64,000 nt of DNA, taken from the NCBI RefSeq assembly GCF_013386765.1, contig NZ_JACARE010000018.1, positions 516,800 to 580,799 of the forward strand, written 5' to 3'. Origin of the DNA: Pseudomonas yamanorum. GTDB lineage: Bacteria; Pseudomonadota; Gammaproteobacteria; Pseudomonadales; Pseudomonadaceae. Both the position numbers and the translations under genes were made by a program. Within the stretch, counting starts at the first letter, position 1. The number at the start of each line of letters is the position of its first letter. The notes under the pieces were generated by a model, which saw only the letters and a list, made by a program, of their open reading frames with translations, made no database searches and was not told where the DNA came from. Positions 34,122 to 42,938 of this stretch are shown here, in pieces.

Positions 34122-34141
34122 TTTAGAGTCATTGCTCTAAA
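34122..34141. promoter_or_regulatory. Perfect inverted repeat, probable LaoR operator
   Basis: TTTAGAG-TCATTG-CTCTAAA, 7-base perfect arms with a 6-base spacer, in the 147-base divergent gap, 37 bases upstream of laoC. The size and symmetry fit a TetR-dimer site. Confidence 0.6.
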
Positions 34142-34156
34142 TTGTCAAATAACATT

Positions 34157-34168
34157 GCACGAACGTGC
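34157..34168. promoter_or_regulatory. Second dyad in the lao intergenic region
   Basis: GCACG-AA-CGTGC, a perfect short palindrome about midway between laoC and laoR. It could be a second regulator contact or a promoter-proximal element; weak on its own. Confidence 0.35.
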
Positions 34169-34232
34169 CGATTTATCCGGACAAGGATAGTCCGTAAGAT
34201 GCCGCCATCACGGGTCTAGAAGTTGATTTCCC

Positions 34233-34904
34233 ATGGCACCACGAGTAAAGACCAGCGAGCGCATTGTGCAAACCAGCCTGGAGCTGTTTAACCAGCAGGG
34301 CGAGCGCAGTGTCAGCACCAACCATATCGCTGCCCATATGGAAATTTCCCCGGGCAACCTGTACTACCACTTCCCCAACAAGCAGGCGATTATCGCGGTG
34401 CTGTTTCGTGAGTACGAAGCGTTGGTGGACAGTTTCCTGCGCCCGCCCCAGGGCCGCGCGGTGACCGTGGAAGACAAGCGCTTCTACCTGCAGGCCGTGC
34501 TGGCCGGCATGTGGCGCTACCGCTTCCTGCACCGCGACCTCGAACACCTGCTGGAAAGCGACCCGGAACTGGCCACCGGCTACCGGCGGTTTTCCCAGCG
34601 CTGCCTGATCCAGGGCGCCGCCATCTACCAGGGGTTTGTCGATGCGGGCATCCTGAACATGGACCCGGTGCAAACCGAAGCGCTGACCCTCAACGCCTGG
34701 ATCATCCTTACCTCGTGGGTGCGTTTCCTGTGCACCACCAATGAAAAGTCCACCCACCTGAGCGCCGAGGCGATCAAACGCGGTGTGTACCAGGTGCTGG
34801 TGCTGGAGGCCGGGTTTATCACGCCCAAGGCCAAGGATGCGGTGGATGCGCTGTTCAAAGAGTTTTATGTGCCGTTGAATCAGGCGCTGGAAGAAGTGAA
34901 GTAG
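34233..34904 (+). CDS. laoR: TetR-family regulator of the lao genes
   Basis: 223-aa repressor. The N-terminal TetR HTH is at about 10-55 (LELFNQQGERSVSTNHIAAHMEIS then GNLYYHFPNK), followed by an all-helical ligand domain. It is divergent from laoC, and the gap holds a perfect inverted repeat suited to TetR binding. Homologous position to PA0367, which represses the lao operon and responds to long-chain alcohol/aldehyde metabolism. The sulfurtransferase gene begins 39 bases downstream. Confidence 0.87.
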   Translation: MAPRVKTSERIVQTSLELFNQQGERSVSTNHIAAHMEISPGNLYYHFPNKQAIIAVLFREYEALVDSFLRPPQGRAVTVEDKRFYLQAVLAGMWRYRFLHRDLEHLLESDPELATGYRRFSQRCLIQGAAIYQGFVDAGILNMDPVQTEALTLNAWIILTSWVRFLCTTNEKSTHLSAEAIKRGVYQVLVLEAGFITPKAKDAVDALFKEFYVPLNQALEEVK

Positions 34905-34943
34905 GATGTTTCCCGAACGCTAACGTCGCCACAGGAGTCAGTC

Positions 34944-35798
34944 ATGCCGCTTGCCCAACTGATCAGCCCCCAGCAACTGGCCGAGCGCCAGAAGGCCGGC
35001 GGGCTGGTGATCCTTGATTGCCGCTTTGCCCTGGAAGACCCGGATTACGGGCTGTGTAGCTACGCCGAAGGGCATATCGAAGGGGCGCAGTATGCGGATC
35101 TGGAACGCCACCTCAGCGGGCCGGTGACCAAGGGTGTGACCGGCCGCCATCCGCTGCCGGCGCCGGATGCGTTTATCCAGCAACTGCGGGCATGGGGCGT
35201 TAACGCCGACAGCGATATCGTTTTGTATGATGACGGCCCAGGTGCCTACGCCGCCCGCGCTTGGTGGCTGCTGGCCTGGCTGGGCAAGCGTGATGGGGTT
35301 TTCATCCTCGATGGCGGCCTGAAAGCCTGGCACTCGGCGGGTTTTCCCCTGAGCCTGGACGCGCCGGTGATCGAGCCCGGCGCCTTCAGCGGCAAGCCGG
35401 ACAACCACTTGCTACTGGACGCCGAACACCTGCAAAAACGCCTCGGCCAACCCGGCCTGACCCTGATCGACGCCCGCGCCCAGCCGCGTTTTCGCGGTGA
35501 CGTGGAGCCGATTGACCCGGTTGCCGGGCATATTCCGGGCGCGCAATGTGCGGCGTTCAATGAAAACCTTGGTGGCGACGGCCGTTTCCTGCCGGCCGAG
35601 CAGCTCAAGCAACGCTTTGCCGCCAAGCTGCAAGACCGCTCGCCGGATGAGCTGGTGGCGTACTGCGGCTCGGGCGTGACGGCCTGCCACAACCTGTTCG
35701 CCCTGTGCCTGGCGGGTTATCCGTTGGGCAAGCTGTATGCGGGGTCGTGGAGCGAGTGGATCACTGATCCTAAGCGGGAAGTTGCGACAGGCGACTGA
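34944..35798 (+). CDS. sseA: 3-mercaptopyruvate sulfurtransferase / rhodanese
   Basis: 284-aa protein with two rhodanese domains. Active-site loop CGSGVTA with nucleophile C241, the MST-type loop rather than the CRKGVT of thiosulfate rhodanese. The N-terminal domain is the inactive copy. It transfers sulfur from 3-mercaptopyruvate (or thiosulfate) to acceptors such as cyanide or thiols. An AGGAG site at 34932-34936 precedes the ATG. It ends at a REP pair shared with the convergent hydrolase gene. Confidence 0.87.
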   Translation: MPLAQLISPQQLAERQKAGGLVILDCRFALEDPDYGLCSYAEGHIEGAQYADLERHLSGPVTKGVTGRHPLPAPDAFIQQLRAWGVNADSDIVLYDDGPGAYAARAWWLLAWLGKRDGVFILDGGLKAWHSAGFPLSLDAPVIEPGAFSGKPDNHLLLDAEHLQKRLGQPGLTLIDARAQPRFRGDVEPIDPVAGHIPGAQCAAFNENLGGDGRFLPAEQLKQRFAAKLQDRSPDELVAYCGSGVTACHNLFALCLAGYPLGKLYAGSWSEWITDPKREVATGD

Positions 35799-35825
35799 GT
35801 TTCACCTGATTCATCTGGATAAAAA

Positions 35826-35919
35826 ACTGTGGGAGCTGGCTTGCCTGCGATTGCGGTGTGTCAGCCACCTATTTGTTGGCTGATATACCGCAATCGCAGG
35901 CAAGCCAGCTCCCACAGTT
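35826..35919. repeat. REP pair (BIME), type A, acting as a terminator
   Basis: Inverted units with AAAAAACTGTGGGAG at the left edge and CTCCCACAGTTTT at the right. The A-run before and T-run after the long stem give a Rho-independent terminator shape in both directions for the convergent sseA and hydrolase genes. Confidence 0.9.
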
Positions 35920-36915
35920 TTATCGGCGTTGTGTCAGTAGCCACTCTGGGATGCGCCGTTCCAGGTAGTAACCGGGCTGCTTCAACGTGCCATCCACAAA
36001 CCCCACATGCCCGCCCTTGGCCAGCAGCTCGAACTCGGTGCAATCCGACAGTTCGCTGGCCTCCGGCAGGCTGTGGGCGAACACGAACGGATCGTCAGCG
36101 GCCTGGATGATCAGGGTCGGCGTGCGAATCGTCCCCAGGTAATAGCGGCTGGAGGCGCGGCGGTAGTAGTCCTCGGCGCTGAGGAAACCGTGCAGCGGCG
36201 CGGTGACGCGGCCGTCGAAGTCCCAGAACGTGCGCATCTTCTCCAGCGAACCCAGGTCGGCCAGGGTTTTCAGGCCTGCCTCGCGGCCATCCTTCAGAAA
36301 CCGGCTCTGCTTGACGCGAATATAGGCCAGCATTTCGCGCATGAAATGCTTCTGATAAACCCGTGAAAAACCGAGACCAATGCGATCGGCGCACTGATCC
36401 AGGCGAAACGGCACCGACACCGCTGCCGCGCCTTGCAACCCGGAGTCTTCGCCGGTTTCCCCCAAGTGCTTGAGCAGCACATTCCCGCCCAGTGAATAAC
36501 CCACCGCATACAGCGGCGCCAGTGGGCGCTTGGCCCGTAAGTGAGCGATGGTTTCGGCCAGGTCTTCACTGGCGCCGGAATGGTAGCTGCGGGCGAGCAG
36601 GTTGGGTTCGCCGGAGCAGCCACGCCAGTTCAGCGCCACGCTGGCCCAGCCTTGAGCCGCCAGGGCTTTTTGCAGGCCGGCCACGTAAGGCGAGTTGGAT
36701 GAGCCGGTCAGGCCATGCAGGACCAGCACCAATGGTGTTTGCGCGTCGTGAGGCCCATGCCAGTCGAGGTCGAGAAAGTCGCCGTCGGCCAGCCACAGGC
36801 GCTCACGCTGGCGTTCGATGTGGGTGGTTTTGCGCCACAGCGGACCCCACAGTGTTTGCAGGTGCGGGTTGCCGAGGCCGAAGGCGGGGGTGAAGCGGTC
36901 GGGCGTTTTTGACAC
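35920..36915 (-). CDS. Alpha/beta hydrolase, YheT family
   Basis: 331-aa cytoplasmic esterase-like protein. Features are HGLTGSSNSPYV (oxyanion region, 68-), VALNWRGCSGEPN, the nucleophile elbow GYSLGG with S141, the acid in AADDPF and the base His in GGHVGF. The family belongs to the AB-hydrolase-4 group; natural substrates are largely unknown. It starts at GTG 36915 with no strong ribosome site. The last bases before the stop abut the REP terminator. Confidence 0.85.
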   Translation of the reverse strand: MSKTPDRFTPAFGLGNPHLQTLWGPLWRKTTHIERQRERLWLADGDFLDLDWHGPHDAQTPLVLVLHGLTGSSNSPYVAGLQKALAAQGWASVALNWRGCSGEPNLLARSYHSGASEDLAETIAHLRAKRPLAPLYAVGYSLGGNVLLKHLGETGEDSGLQGAAAVSVPFRLDQCADRIGLGFSRVYQKHFMREMLAYIRVKQSRFLKDGREAGLKTLADLGSLEKMRTFWDFDGRVTAPLHGFLSAEDYYRRASSRYYLGTIRTPTLIIQAADDPFVFAHSLPEASELSDCTEFELLAKGGHVGFVDGTLKQPGYYLERRIPEWLLTQRR

Positions 36916-36953
36916 GGTGGTTCTCGCGGCGTATGGCAGGACGGATGAGCAAC

Positions 36954-37157
36954 CTGTGGCGAGGGAGCTTGCTGTGGTGAGGCGCTTGCTGTGGTGAGGG
37001 AGCTTGCTGTGGCGAGGGAGCTTGCTCCCGCTGGGCTGCGAAGCGGCCCTAAACGCTAACCCATCAGTCTCTCAGGAAACCCGGTCGCCTGCTTTGGGGC
37101 TGCTGCGCAGCCCAGCGGGAGCAAGCTCCCTCGCCACAGCAAGCTCCCTCGCCACAG
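36954..37157. repeat. REP pair, type B, with expanded tandem arms
   Basis: The left arm has four direct copies of CTGTGGCGAGGGAGCTTG or close variants (36954-36971, 36972-36988 shortened by one base, 36989-37006, 37007-37024). The centre is the type B palindrome, and the right arm has two inverted copies (37122-37139, 37140-37157). It fills most of the gap between the hydrolase gene and rsmD. Confidence 0.92.
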
Positions 37158-37167
37158 GTTCAGGAGC

Positions 37168-37785
37168 TTAGGCGGCGTCTGCCGTCGTACGTTGCCACAA
37201 CGCGTAATACACCCGCCCGGACTTCTGCTCCCGGTGCAGGCGCCACGTGCCCGGCAGGCCCAGCGTCGACGGTGCAGTCTCGCTTTCAGTGTAGATCCAG
37301 GCATCCGGCGCCAACCACTGGCGCTCTTCCAGCAGCGCACATACCGTCGGCAGCAGGTTCTGGTTAAACGGCGGATCCAGGAACACCACGTCAAACTCGC
37401 GGGCTTCCTGGGTCTCCAGATAGCGCAGCGCATCGGCGGTCTGCGCCTGGCCGGTGGTGCAACGCAGGGTGCCCAGGTGCTCCTTGAGGCTGGCCACCGC
37501 AACGTTGCTCGCATCCAGCGCCTGGCCCAATGCGGCGCCACGGGACAGCGACTCCAGGAACAGCGCGCCGCTGCCCGCGAACGGGTCCAGCACCTTGGCC
37601 CCGGCGATATACGGCGCGAGCCAGTTGAACAGGGTTTCACGCACGCGGTCTGGCGTCGGGCGCAGGCCCACGACGTCGGGGAAGCTCAGTTTGCGGCTGC
37701 CCCATTCACCACCAATGATGCGCAGTTGGCCCACACCGTTATGAACGTTGTGGACAGGTTTTTTGGGACGGGATGGACGGGCCAT
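37168..37785 (-). CDS. rsmD: 16S rRNA m2G966 methyltransferase
   Basis: 205-aa SAM-dependent methyltransferase acting on 30S subunits. Motif I is VLDPFAGSGALFLE, motif IV is DPPF in VVFLDPPFNQNL, and the family start pattern RIIGGEWGSRKL is present. Its ATG overlaps the upstream M16 peptidase stop by one base (TAATG), and together they form an operon with the second M16 gene, an order preserved in P. aeruginosa (PA0370-PA0372). Confidence 0.95.
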   Translation of the reverse strand: MARPSRPKKPVHNVHNGVGQLRIIGGEWGSRKLSFPDVVGLRPTPDRVRETLFNWLAPYIAGAKVLDPFAGSGALFLESLSRGAALGQALDASNVAVASLKEHLGTLRCTTGQAQTADALRYLETQEAREFDVVFLDPPFNQNLLPTVCALLEERQWLAPDAWIYTESETAPSTLGLPGTWRLHREQKSGRVYYALWQRTTADAA

Positions 37786-39275
37786 TAATGCTCCGGAACC
37801 CCGAGCGGTTGCTCGGCGGGTTTATCAGTGGGGGGCGGTAGTGGCTTTTGCGCAATCGTCGGGCCGGCGGTCACGATGACCATCTTGTCGGCACTCAAAT
37901 GTTTGTTCAAAGCAGCTTTGACCTGATCAACGGTCAGCGCCTGGGATTGTTTCATGAAATCTTCCAGGTAGCTCAGCGGCAGGTTGTAGAAACCCATGGC
38001 GCCCAGCTGCCCGACGATGTCGGCGTTGCTCGCGGTGGACAGCGGGAAGCTGCCGGCCAGTTCACGCTTGGCGTCGTCGAGTTCCTTTTGTGTCGGACCG
38101 GTCTTGAGGTAGTCGGCCAGCACGTCCTGTACCAGTCTCAGCGTACCGGCGCTCATTTCGGCGCGGGTTTGCAGGTTGATCATGAACGGGCCGCGCACCT
38201 GCATCGGTGAGAAACCGGAGTATACGCCGTAGGTCAGGCCGCGTTTTTCGCGAACTTCACTCATCAAGCGGGTACCGAAGCCACCGCCGCCGAGGATCTG
38301 GTTGCCCAGGGACAGCGCGGCGTAATCCGGATCGGCACGGTCGATGCCCAGTTGTGCCAGCAGCAGTGTGGTTTGCTTGGACGGGAACTCGATATGCGTG
38401 GTGCCAGCCTTTGGTTCCACCGGCTGGGCGATTTTCGCCAGCGCCGGGCCTTTAGGCAGGGACGCGGAAACCTTGGCGGTCATGGCTTCGGCTTCGGCGC
38501 GGGTCAGGTCGCCGACTACAGAAATCACGGCGTTGCCGGCGGCGTAGGCCTTGGCGTGGAAGTCCTTCAACTGCGCGAGGGTCACCTTCGGCACGCTCTC
38601 GGCGTTGCCTTCGCTCGGGTGGGCGTAAGGGTGGTCGCCATAGAGCTGCTTGAACAGCTCGATGCTCGCCAGTTTGCCGGGGTTCTGCTTCTGGTATTCA
38701 AAGCCGGCCAGCAACTGGTTCTTGATTCGCGCCAGGGAGTCGGCCGGGAAGGTCGGCTTGCCGATCACGTCGTCAAACAACGCCAGGGCCGCATCGCGTT
38801 TGTCGCTGGCACTCAGGCTGCGCAAGGAAACCAGCGCCATGTCGCGGTAGGCACCATTGCTGAAATCCGCCCCCAGGCCGTCGAAACCGGCGGCAATCTG
38901 GCTGACATCCTTGCCCGGCACGCCTTCGTTGAGCATCGCGTTGGTCAACAACGCCAGGCCCGGGGTGTTGCCGTCCTGGCTGCTGCCGGCGGCAAACAGG
39001 ATGCGCATGTCGAACATCGGCAGTTCATGGGCTTCGACGAACAGCACCTTGGCGCCTTCGGCGGTGGTCCAGGTTTGCACGTCGAGCTTGCGGTTGGTGG
39101 GTGCCTTGTCGTCCAGCTCGGCCAACGATTGCAGCTTGTTGGCCGACTTGGCCTGCTCCAGCGCCTGGCTGGCCACGGATTCGCTGGGGCGCAGGAAATA
39201 CACCGCGCACGCGGCAGCCAAAGTGACCACGATCAGGCCGGGCAGCACCAGGCGGTTGTTTTTACGTTCACTCAT
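37785..39275 (-). CDS. M16-family peptidase-like protein lacking the zinc motif
   Basis: 496-aa protein anchored by an N-terminal membrane segment (about 9-28, LVLPGLIVVTLAAACAVYFL). Two M16 domains follow. The HxxEH site is absent: the corresponding region reads ALLTNAMLNEG. It keeps the C-terminal R/Y-type segment (YGVYSGFSP). It is probably the non-catalytic partner of the upstream M16 protease, as in other two-subunit M16B enzymes. The start at 39275 overlaps that gene by 8 bases, and its stop overlaps rsmD. Confidence 0.85.
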   Translation of the reverse strand: MSERKNNRLVLPGLIVVTLAAACAVYFLRPSESVASQALEQAKSANKLQSLAELDDKAPTNRKLDVQTWTTAEGAKVLFVEAHELPMFDMRILFAAGSSQDGNTPGLALLTNAMLNEGVPGKDVSQIAAGFDGLGADFSNGAYRDMALVSLRSLSASDKRDAALALFDDVIGKPTFPADSLARIKNQLLAGFEYQKQNPGKLASIELFKQLYGDHPYAHPSEGNAESVPKVTLAQLKDFHAKAYAAGNAVISVVGDLTRAEAEAMTAKVSASLPKGPALAKIAQPVEPKAGTTHIEFPSKQTTLLLAQLGIDRADPDYAALSLGNQILGGGGFGTRLMSEVREKRGLTYGVYSGFSPMQVRGPFMINLQTRAEMSAGTLRLVQDVLADYLKTGPTQKELDDAKRELAGSFPLSTASNADIVGQLGAMGFYNLPLSYLEDFMKQSQALTVDQVKAALNKHLSADKMVIVTAGPTIAQKPLPPPTDKPAEQPLGVPEH

Positions 39276-40623
39276 GAGCGGTCTCCTCAGGCAAGACATG
39301 GGCGACGCTGAGACGTTCGCGGGTGAAGTAGGTGCGTGCAGCTTTCTGGATGTCTTCGGCGGTGACGCTTTGCAGCTCGGCAAGCTCGGTGTCCATGAGT
39401 TTCCAGGACAGGCCGACGGTCTCCAGGGAACCGATGGCGGTGGCCTGGCTGGTGATCGAGTCGCGCTGGTAAACCACGCCGGCGATGACCTGGGCGCGGA
39501 TGCGTTCCAGTTCTTCAGCGCTCGGCGGCTTGGCCTTCAGTTCATCCAGCAGGCGCCACAGGCCGGCTTCAGCCTGGGCAACGGTCTTTTTCTTTTGCAG
39601 GTTCGGTGTGGCGGTCAGGGTGAACAGGCTGTCACCGCGGGTGTAGGCGTCGTAGCTCGACGAACCGCCGGATACCAGTTCTTCACCGCGCTCCAGTTGC
39701 GTCGAGATGCGTGCGCTGTAGCCGCCGTCCAGCAGCGCCGAGATCAGGCGCAGGGCGTTGACCGAGCGTTTGTCTTCAGCGGTGGCGAGGCTCGGCACGT
39801 TGAAACCCAGGATCACGCTCGGCAGTTTGGTCTGTACGTGCAGGGTCAGCAGGCGTTCGCCGGGCTCGGCCAGTTCCAGCGGGATTTTCGCCGGCGGCAC
39901 GTCGCGCTTGGGGATCGGGCCGAAGTAGCGTTGGGCCAGGGCTTTGACCTCATCCGGGGTCACGTCGCCCACCACCACCAGCGTGGCGTTGTTCGGCACG
40001 TACCAGGATTGGTACCAGTGGCGCAGTTCTTCTACCTTCATGCGGTCCAGGTCGGCCATCCAGCCGATGGTCGGCGTGTGGTAACCGCTGGCGGGGTAGG
40101 CCATGGCCTTGAAGCGCTCGTAGGCCTTGGACATCGGGTTGTCGTCGGTGCGCATGCGGCGCTCTTCCTTGATCACCTCGATCTCGCGGCTGAACTCGTC
40201 GGCCGGCAGGCGCAGGCTGGCCATGCGGTCGGCTTCGAGCTCGAAGGCGACGCCCAAGCGGTCGCGGGCCAACACTTGGTAATAGGCGGTGTAGTCATCG
40301 CTGGTGAAGGCGTTTTCTTCGGCGCCCAGATCCCGCAGGATCAACGAGGCTTCGCCGGGGCCGACCTTGGCGCTGCCCTTGAACATCATGTGTTCCAGGG
40401 CGTGGGACAAACCGGTCTGGCCCGGGGTTTCGTAGCTGGAGCCCACCTTGTACCAGACCTGGGAAACCACCACCGGGGCGCGATGGTCTTCGCGCACGAC
40501 CACCTTGAGGCCGTTGTCCAGGGTGAATTCGTGGGTGGGTTGTGGGTCGGCAGCCAAAGCTGAAAGGGGCAGACAAACTGTGCTGAGCAGCAGGCCTGCG
40601 GCGCGGCGGGCTAGAGCATTCAT
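39268..40623 (-). CDS. M16-family zinc protease, catalytic subunit
   Basis: 451-aa periplasmic metallopeptidase with a signal peptide ending ALAAD (about 25). The inverted zinc motif is complete: H74-A-L-E77-H78 in GLSHALEHMMFKG, with the downstream Glu in the ENAFTSDDYTAYY segment. It pairs with the non-catalytic M16 protein encoded directly downstream. First gene of the M16-M16-rsmD operon, divergent from ftsY with a 231-base gap. Confidence 0.9.
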   Translation of the reverse strand: MNALARRAAGLLLSTVCLPLSALAADPQPTHEFTLDNGLKVVVREDHRAPVVVSQVWYKVGSSYETPGQTGLSHALEHMMFKGSAKVGPGEASLILRDLGAEENAFTSDDYTAYYQVLARDRLGVAFELEADRMASLRLPADEFSREIEVIKEERRMRTDDNPMSKAYERFKAMAYPASGYHTPTIGWMADLDRMKVEELRHWYQSWYVPNNATLVVVGDVTPDEVKALAQRYFGPIPKRDVPPAKIPLELAEPGERLLTLHVQTKLPSVILGFNVPSLATAEDKRSVNALRLISALLDGGYSARISTQLERGEELVSGGSSSYDAYTRGDSLFTLTATPNLQKKKTVAQAEAGLWRLLDELKAKPPSAEELERIRAQVIAGVVYQRDSITSQATAIGSLETVGLSWKLMDTELAELQSVTAEDIQKAARTYFTRERLSVAHVLPEETAHE

Positions 40624-40854
40624 TCGTTTTTAAACCTGTTGGACTGCCCGCTTGGTCTTAGCGTCGGCGGGCGAGGAGGTGCTAGGATACTGATCCGACC
40701 TAGGGACGGCCACTGCGGCTGTCTTGTTGAGGCCCTATTTTGGCCTTCAAAATGTTGCGCATGAACGAGCTGGCTAAAAAACAGTCTGTTACGCATCGAA
40801 TTTTATTTACCGGCGCGCCCCTTGGCGCGTCGCTACCTTGAGATAGCCGTCTCC

Positions 40855-42270
40855 ATGTTTGGTTCCAACGACGACAAGAAGACCCCAGCTGCGGCTGGCG
40901 AGAAAAAAGGCCTGTTCGGATGGCTGCGCAAAAAGCCGCAGGAAACCGTCGTCGAACAGCCGCAGGTTCAAGCTGAGCCGATCCCCGAATCCATAGTAGA
41001 AGCCGAACCGGTTGCCGAAACGCCGGCCCCGGTGGTGTTGCCGATGGCCGAGCCGGTGTTGCAGCCGGTGGTTGAGCCAGAGCCAGAGCCAGAACCAGAA
41101 CCTGCGCCCGAGCCGTGGCTGGTGTTGCCTGTGGCGGAAGAGCCCGTTGCGTTGGTTGAAGACGAGCAAGCCGAACACGTGACGCCGCCGATTCCGGCCG
41201 TTGTCGAGCCCGTGGCTGCCGTGGTGGAAGCGCCGCCCGTGGTTGAAGCGCCTGCACCGGTTGTCGCCGAGCCCGTTCCGGTCGTGGTTGCCGCCCCGGC
41301 GATCATCGAAGAACCTGCCGCCCCCGCCGAAACCGGCAAGACCGGCTTCTTTGCCCGCCTCAAGCAAGGCCTGAGCAAGACCAGCGCCAGCATTGGCGAA
41401 GGCATGGCCAGCCTGTTCCTGGGCAAGAAGACCATCGATGACGAGTTGCTTGAAGACATCGAGACCCGTCTGCTGACCGCCGACGTGGGCGTCGAAGCCA
41501 CCGCCGTGATCATCCAGAGCCTGACCCAGAAGGTCGCGCGCAAGCAACTGACCGACGCCGATGCGCTCTACAAGTCGCTGCAGGCCGAACTGGCCAACAT
41601 GCTCAAGCCGGTGGAAGCGCCGCTGGTCATCGATACGCAGAAAAAGCCGTTTGTGATCCTGGTGGTTGGCGTCAACGGCGCCGGCAAGACCACCACCATC
41701 GGCAAGCTGGCCAAGAAGCTGCAACTGGAAGGCAAGAAAGTCATGCTCGCCGCCGGTGACACCTTCCGTGCCGCCGCCGTGGAGCAACTGCAGGTCTGGG
41801 GCGAGCGCAACAAGATCCCGGTCATCGCCCAGCACACCGGCGCCGATTCGGCCTCGGTGATCTTCGATGCGGTGCAGGCCGCCAAGGCGCGCAACATTGA
41901 TGTGCTGATCGCTGATACCGCCGGTCGCCTGCACACCAAAGACAACCTGATGGAAGAGCTGAAGAAAGTGCGCCGCGTGATCGGCAAGCTCGACGCCGAC
42001 GCGCCCCACGAGGTGCTGCTGGTGCTGGACGCCGGTACCGGCCAGAACGCCATCAGCCAGGCCAAACAATTCCACCAGACGGTTCAGCTGACCGGCCTGG
42101 CATTGACTAAGCTCGACGGCACGGCCAAAGGCGGCGTGATCTTCGCCCTGGCCAAGCAGTTCGGGTTGCCGATTCGTTACATCGGCGTCGGTGAAGGCAT
42201 CGACGACCTGCGCACTTTTGAAGCCGAACCCTTTGTACAGGCACTGTTTGCCGAGCGGGAGCGTTCATGA
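40855..42270 (+). CDS. ftsY: Signal recognition particle receptor
   Basis: Docks SRP-ribosome complexes at the inner membrane. 471 aa. Residues 1-160 are an acidic A domain with a low-complexity Pro-Glu-Val/Ala run, including five PE-type pairs in a row at about 73-84. The NG domain follows: N-domain ARLKQGLSKTSASIG, G1 GVNGAGKTTTIGKLA, DTAGR, TKLDGTAKGG. The start at 40855 (MFGSNDDKK) precedes the family's basic-rich FGWLRKK membrane anchor. Overlaps ftsE by 4 bases. Confidence 0.96.
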   Translation: MFGSNDDKKTPAAAGEKKGLFGWLRKKPQETVVEQPQVQAEPIPESIVEAEPVAETPAPVVLPMAEPVLQPVVEPEPEPEPEPAPEPWLVLPVAEEPVALVEDEQAEHVTPPIPAVVEPVAAVVEAPPVVEAPAPVVAEPVPVVVAAPAIIEEPAAPAETGKTGFFARLKQGLSKTSASIGEGMASLFLGKKTIDDELLEDIETRLLTADVGVEATAVIIQSLTQKVARKQLTDADALYKSLQAELANMLKPVEAPLVIDTQKKPFVILVVGVNGAGKTTTIGKLAKKLQLEGKKVMLAAGDTFRAAAVEQLQVWGERNKIPVIAQHTGADSASVIFDAVQAAKARNIDVLIADTAGRLHTKDNLMEELKKVRRVIGKLDADAPHEVLLVLDAGTGQNAISQAKQFHQTVQLTGLALTKLDGTAKGGVIFALAKQFGLPIRYIGVGEGIDDLRTFEAEPFVQALFAERERS

Positions 42271-42938
42271 TTCGTTTCGAACAGGTCGGTAAACGCTACG
42301 CCAACGGGCATGTCGGCTTGCATGAGCTGAGTTTCCGGGTGCGTCGCGGCGAATTCTTGTTTGTGACCGGCCATTCGGGTGCCGGTAAAAGTACCTTGTT
42401 GCGCCTGCTGCTGGCCATGGAACGCCCAACCACCGGCAAACTGCTGCTGGCGGGCCAGGACCTGGCCACCATCAGCAACGCGCAGATTCCGTTTTTGCGC
42501 CGCCAGATCGGCGTAGTGTTCCAGAATCACCAGCTGCTGTTCGATCGCACGGTGTTCAACAACATCGCCTTGCCGTTGCAGATTCTCGGCCTGTCCAAGG
42601 CCGAAATCGTCAAGCGCGTGGATTCGGCCCTGGAGCGCGTTGCGCTGTCGGACAAGACCGACCTCTACCCGGGCGACCTGTCCACCGGCCAGCAACAGCG
42701 CGTCGGCATCGCCCGCGCCATCGTGCATCGCCCGGCCTTGCTGCTGGCGGACGAACCCACCGGTAACCTTGACCCGCGCCTGGCCGCCGAAATCATGGGC
42801 GTGTTCGAAGACATCAACCGCCTGGGCACCAGCGTGCTGATCGCCAGTCACGACCTGGCATTGATCGCCCGCATGCGCCACCGCATGCTCACCCTGCAAC
42901 GCGGCCGCCTGATCGGCGACGGGGAGGCTGGGGTATGA
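42267..42938 (+). CDS. ftsE: Cell-division ABC ATPase FtsE
   Basis: 223-aa ATPase that with FtsX couples divisome state to peptidoglycan hydrolase activation. Walker A GHSGAGKST at 35-43, signature LSTGQQQR (Thr in the third position, as in FtsE), Walker B LLLADEPTGNLD, H-loop ASHD. Start and stop both overlap neighbours by 4 bases, giving the classic ftsY-ftsE-ftsX operon. Confidence 0.97.
   Translation: MIRFEQVGKRYANGHVGLHELSFRVRRGEFLFVTGHSGAGKSTLLRLLLAMERPTTGKLLLAGQDLATISNAQIPFLRRQIGVVFQNHQLLFDRTVFNNIALPLQILGLSKAEIVKRVDSALERVALSDKTDLYPGDLSTGQQQRVGIARAIVHRPALLLADEPTGNLDPRLAAEIMGVFEDINRLGTSVLIASHDLALIARMRHRMLTLQRGRLIGDGEAGV

Noticed and set aside
36954..37157. CRISPR-like array
   Set aside because: The 18-base units are directly adjacent without spacers and are mirrored on the other arm, so this is an expanded REP element; no cas genes are nearby.
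38857..40563. 568-codon open frame antisense to the M16 genes
   Set aside because: It crosses two well-supported genes, has no ribosome site and its composition is typical of antisense shadows.
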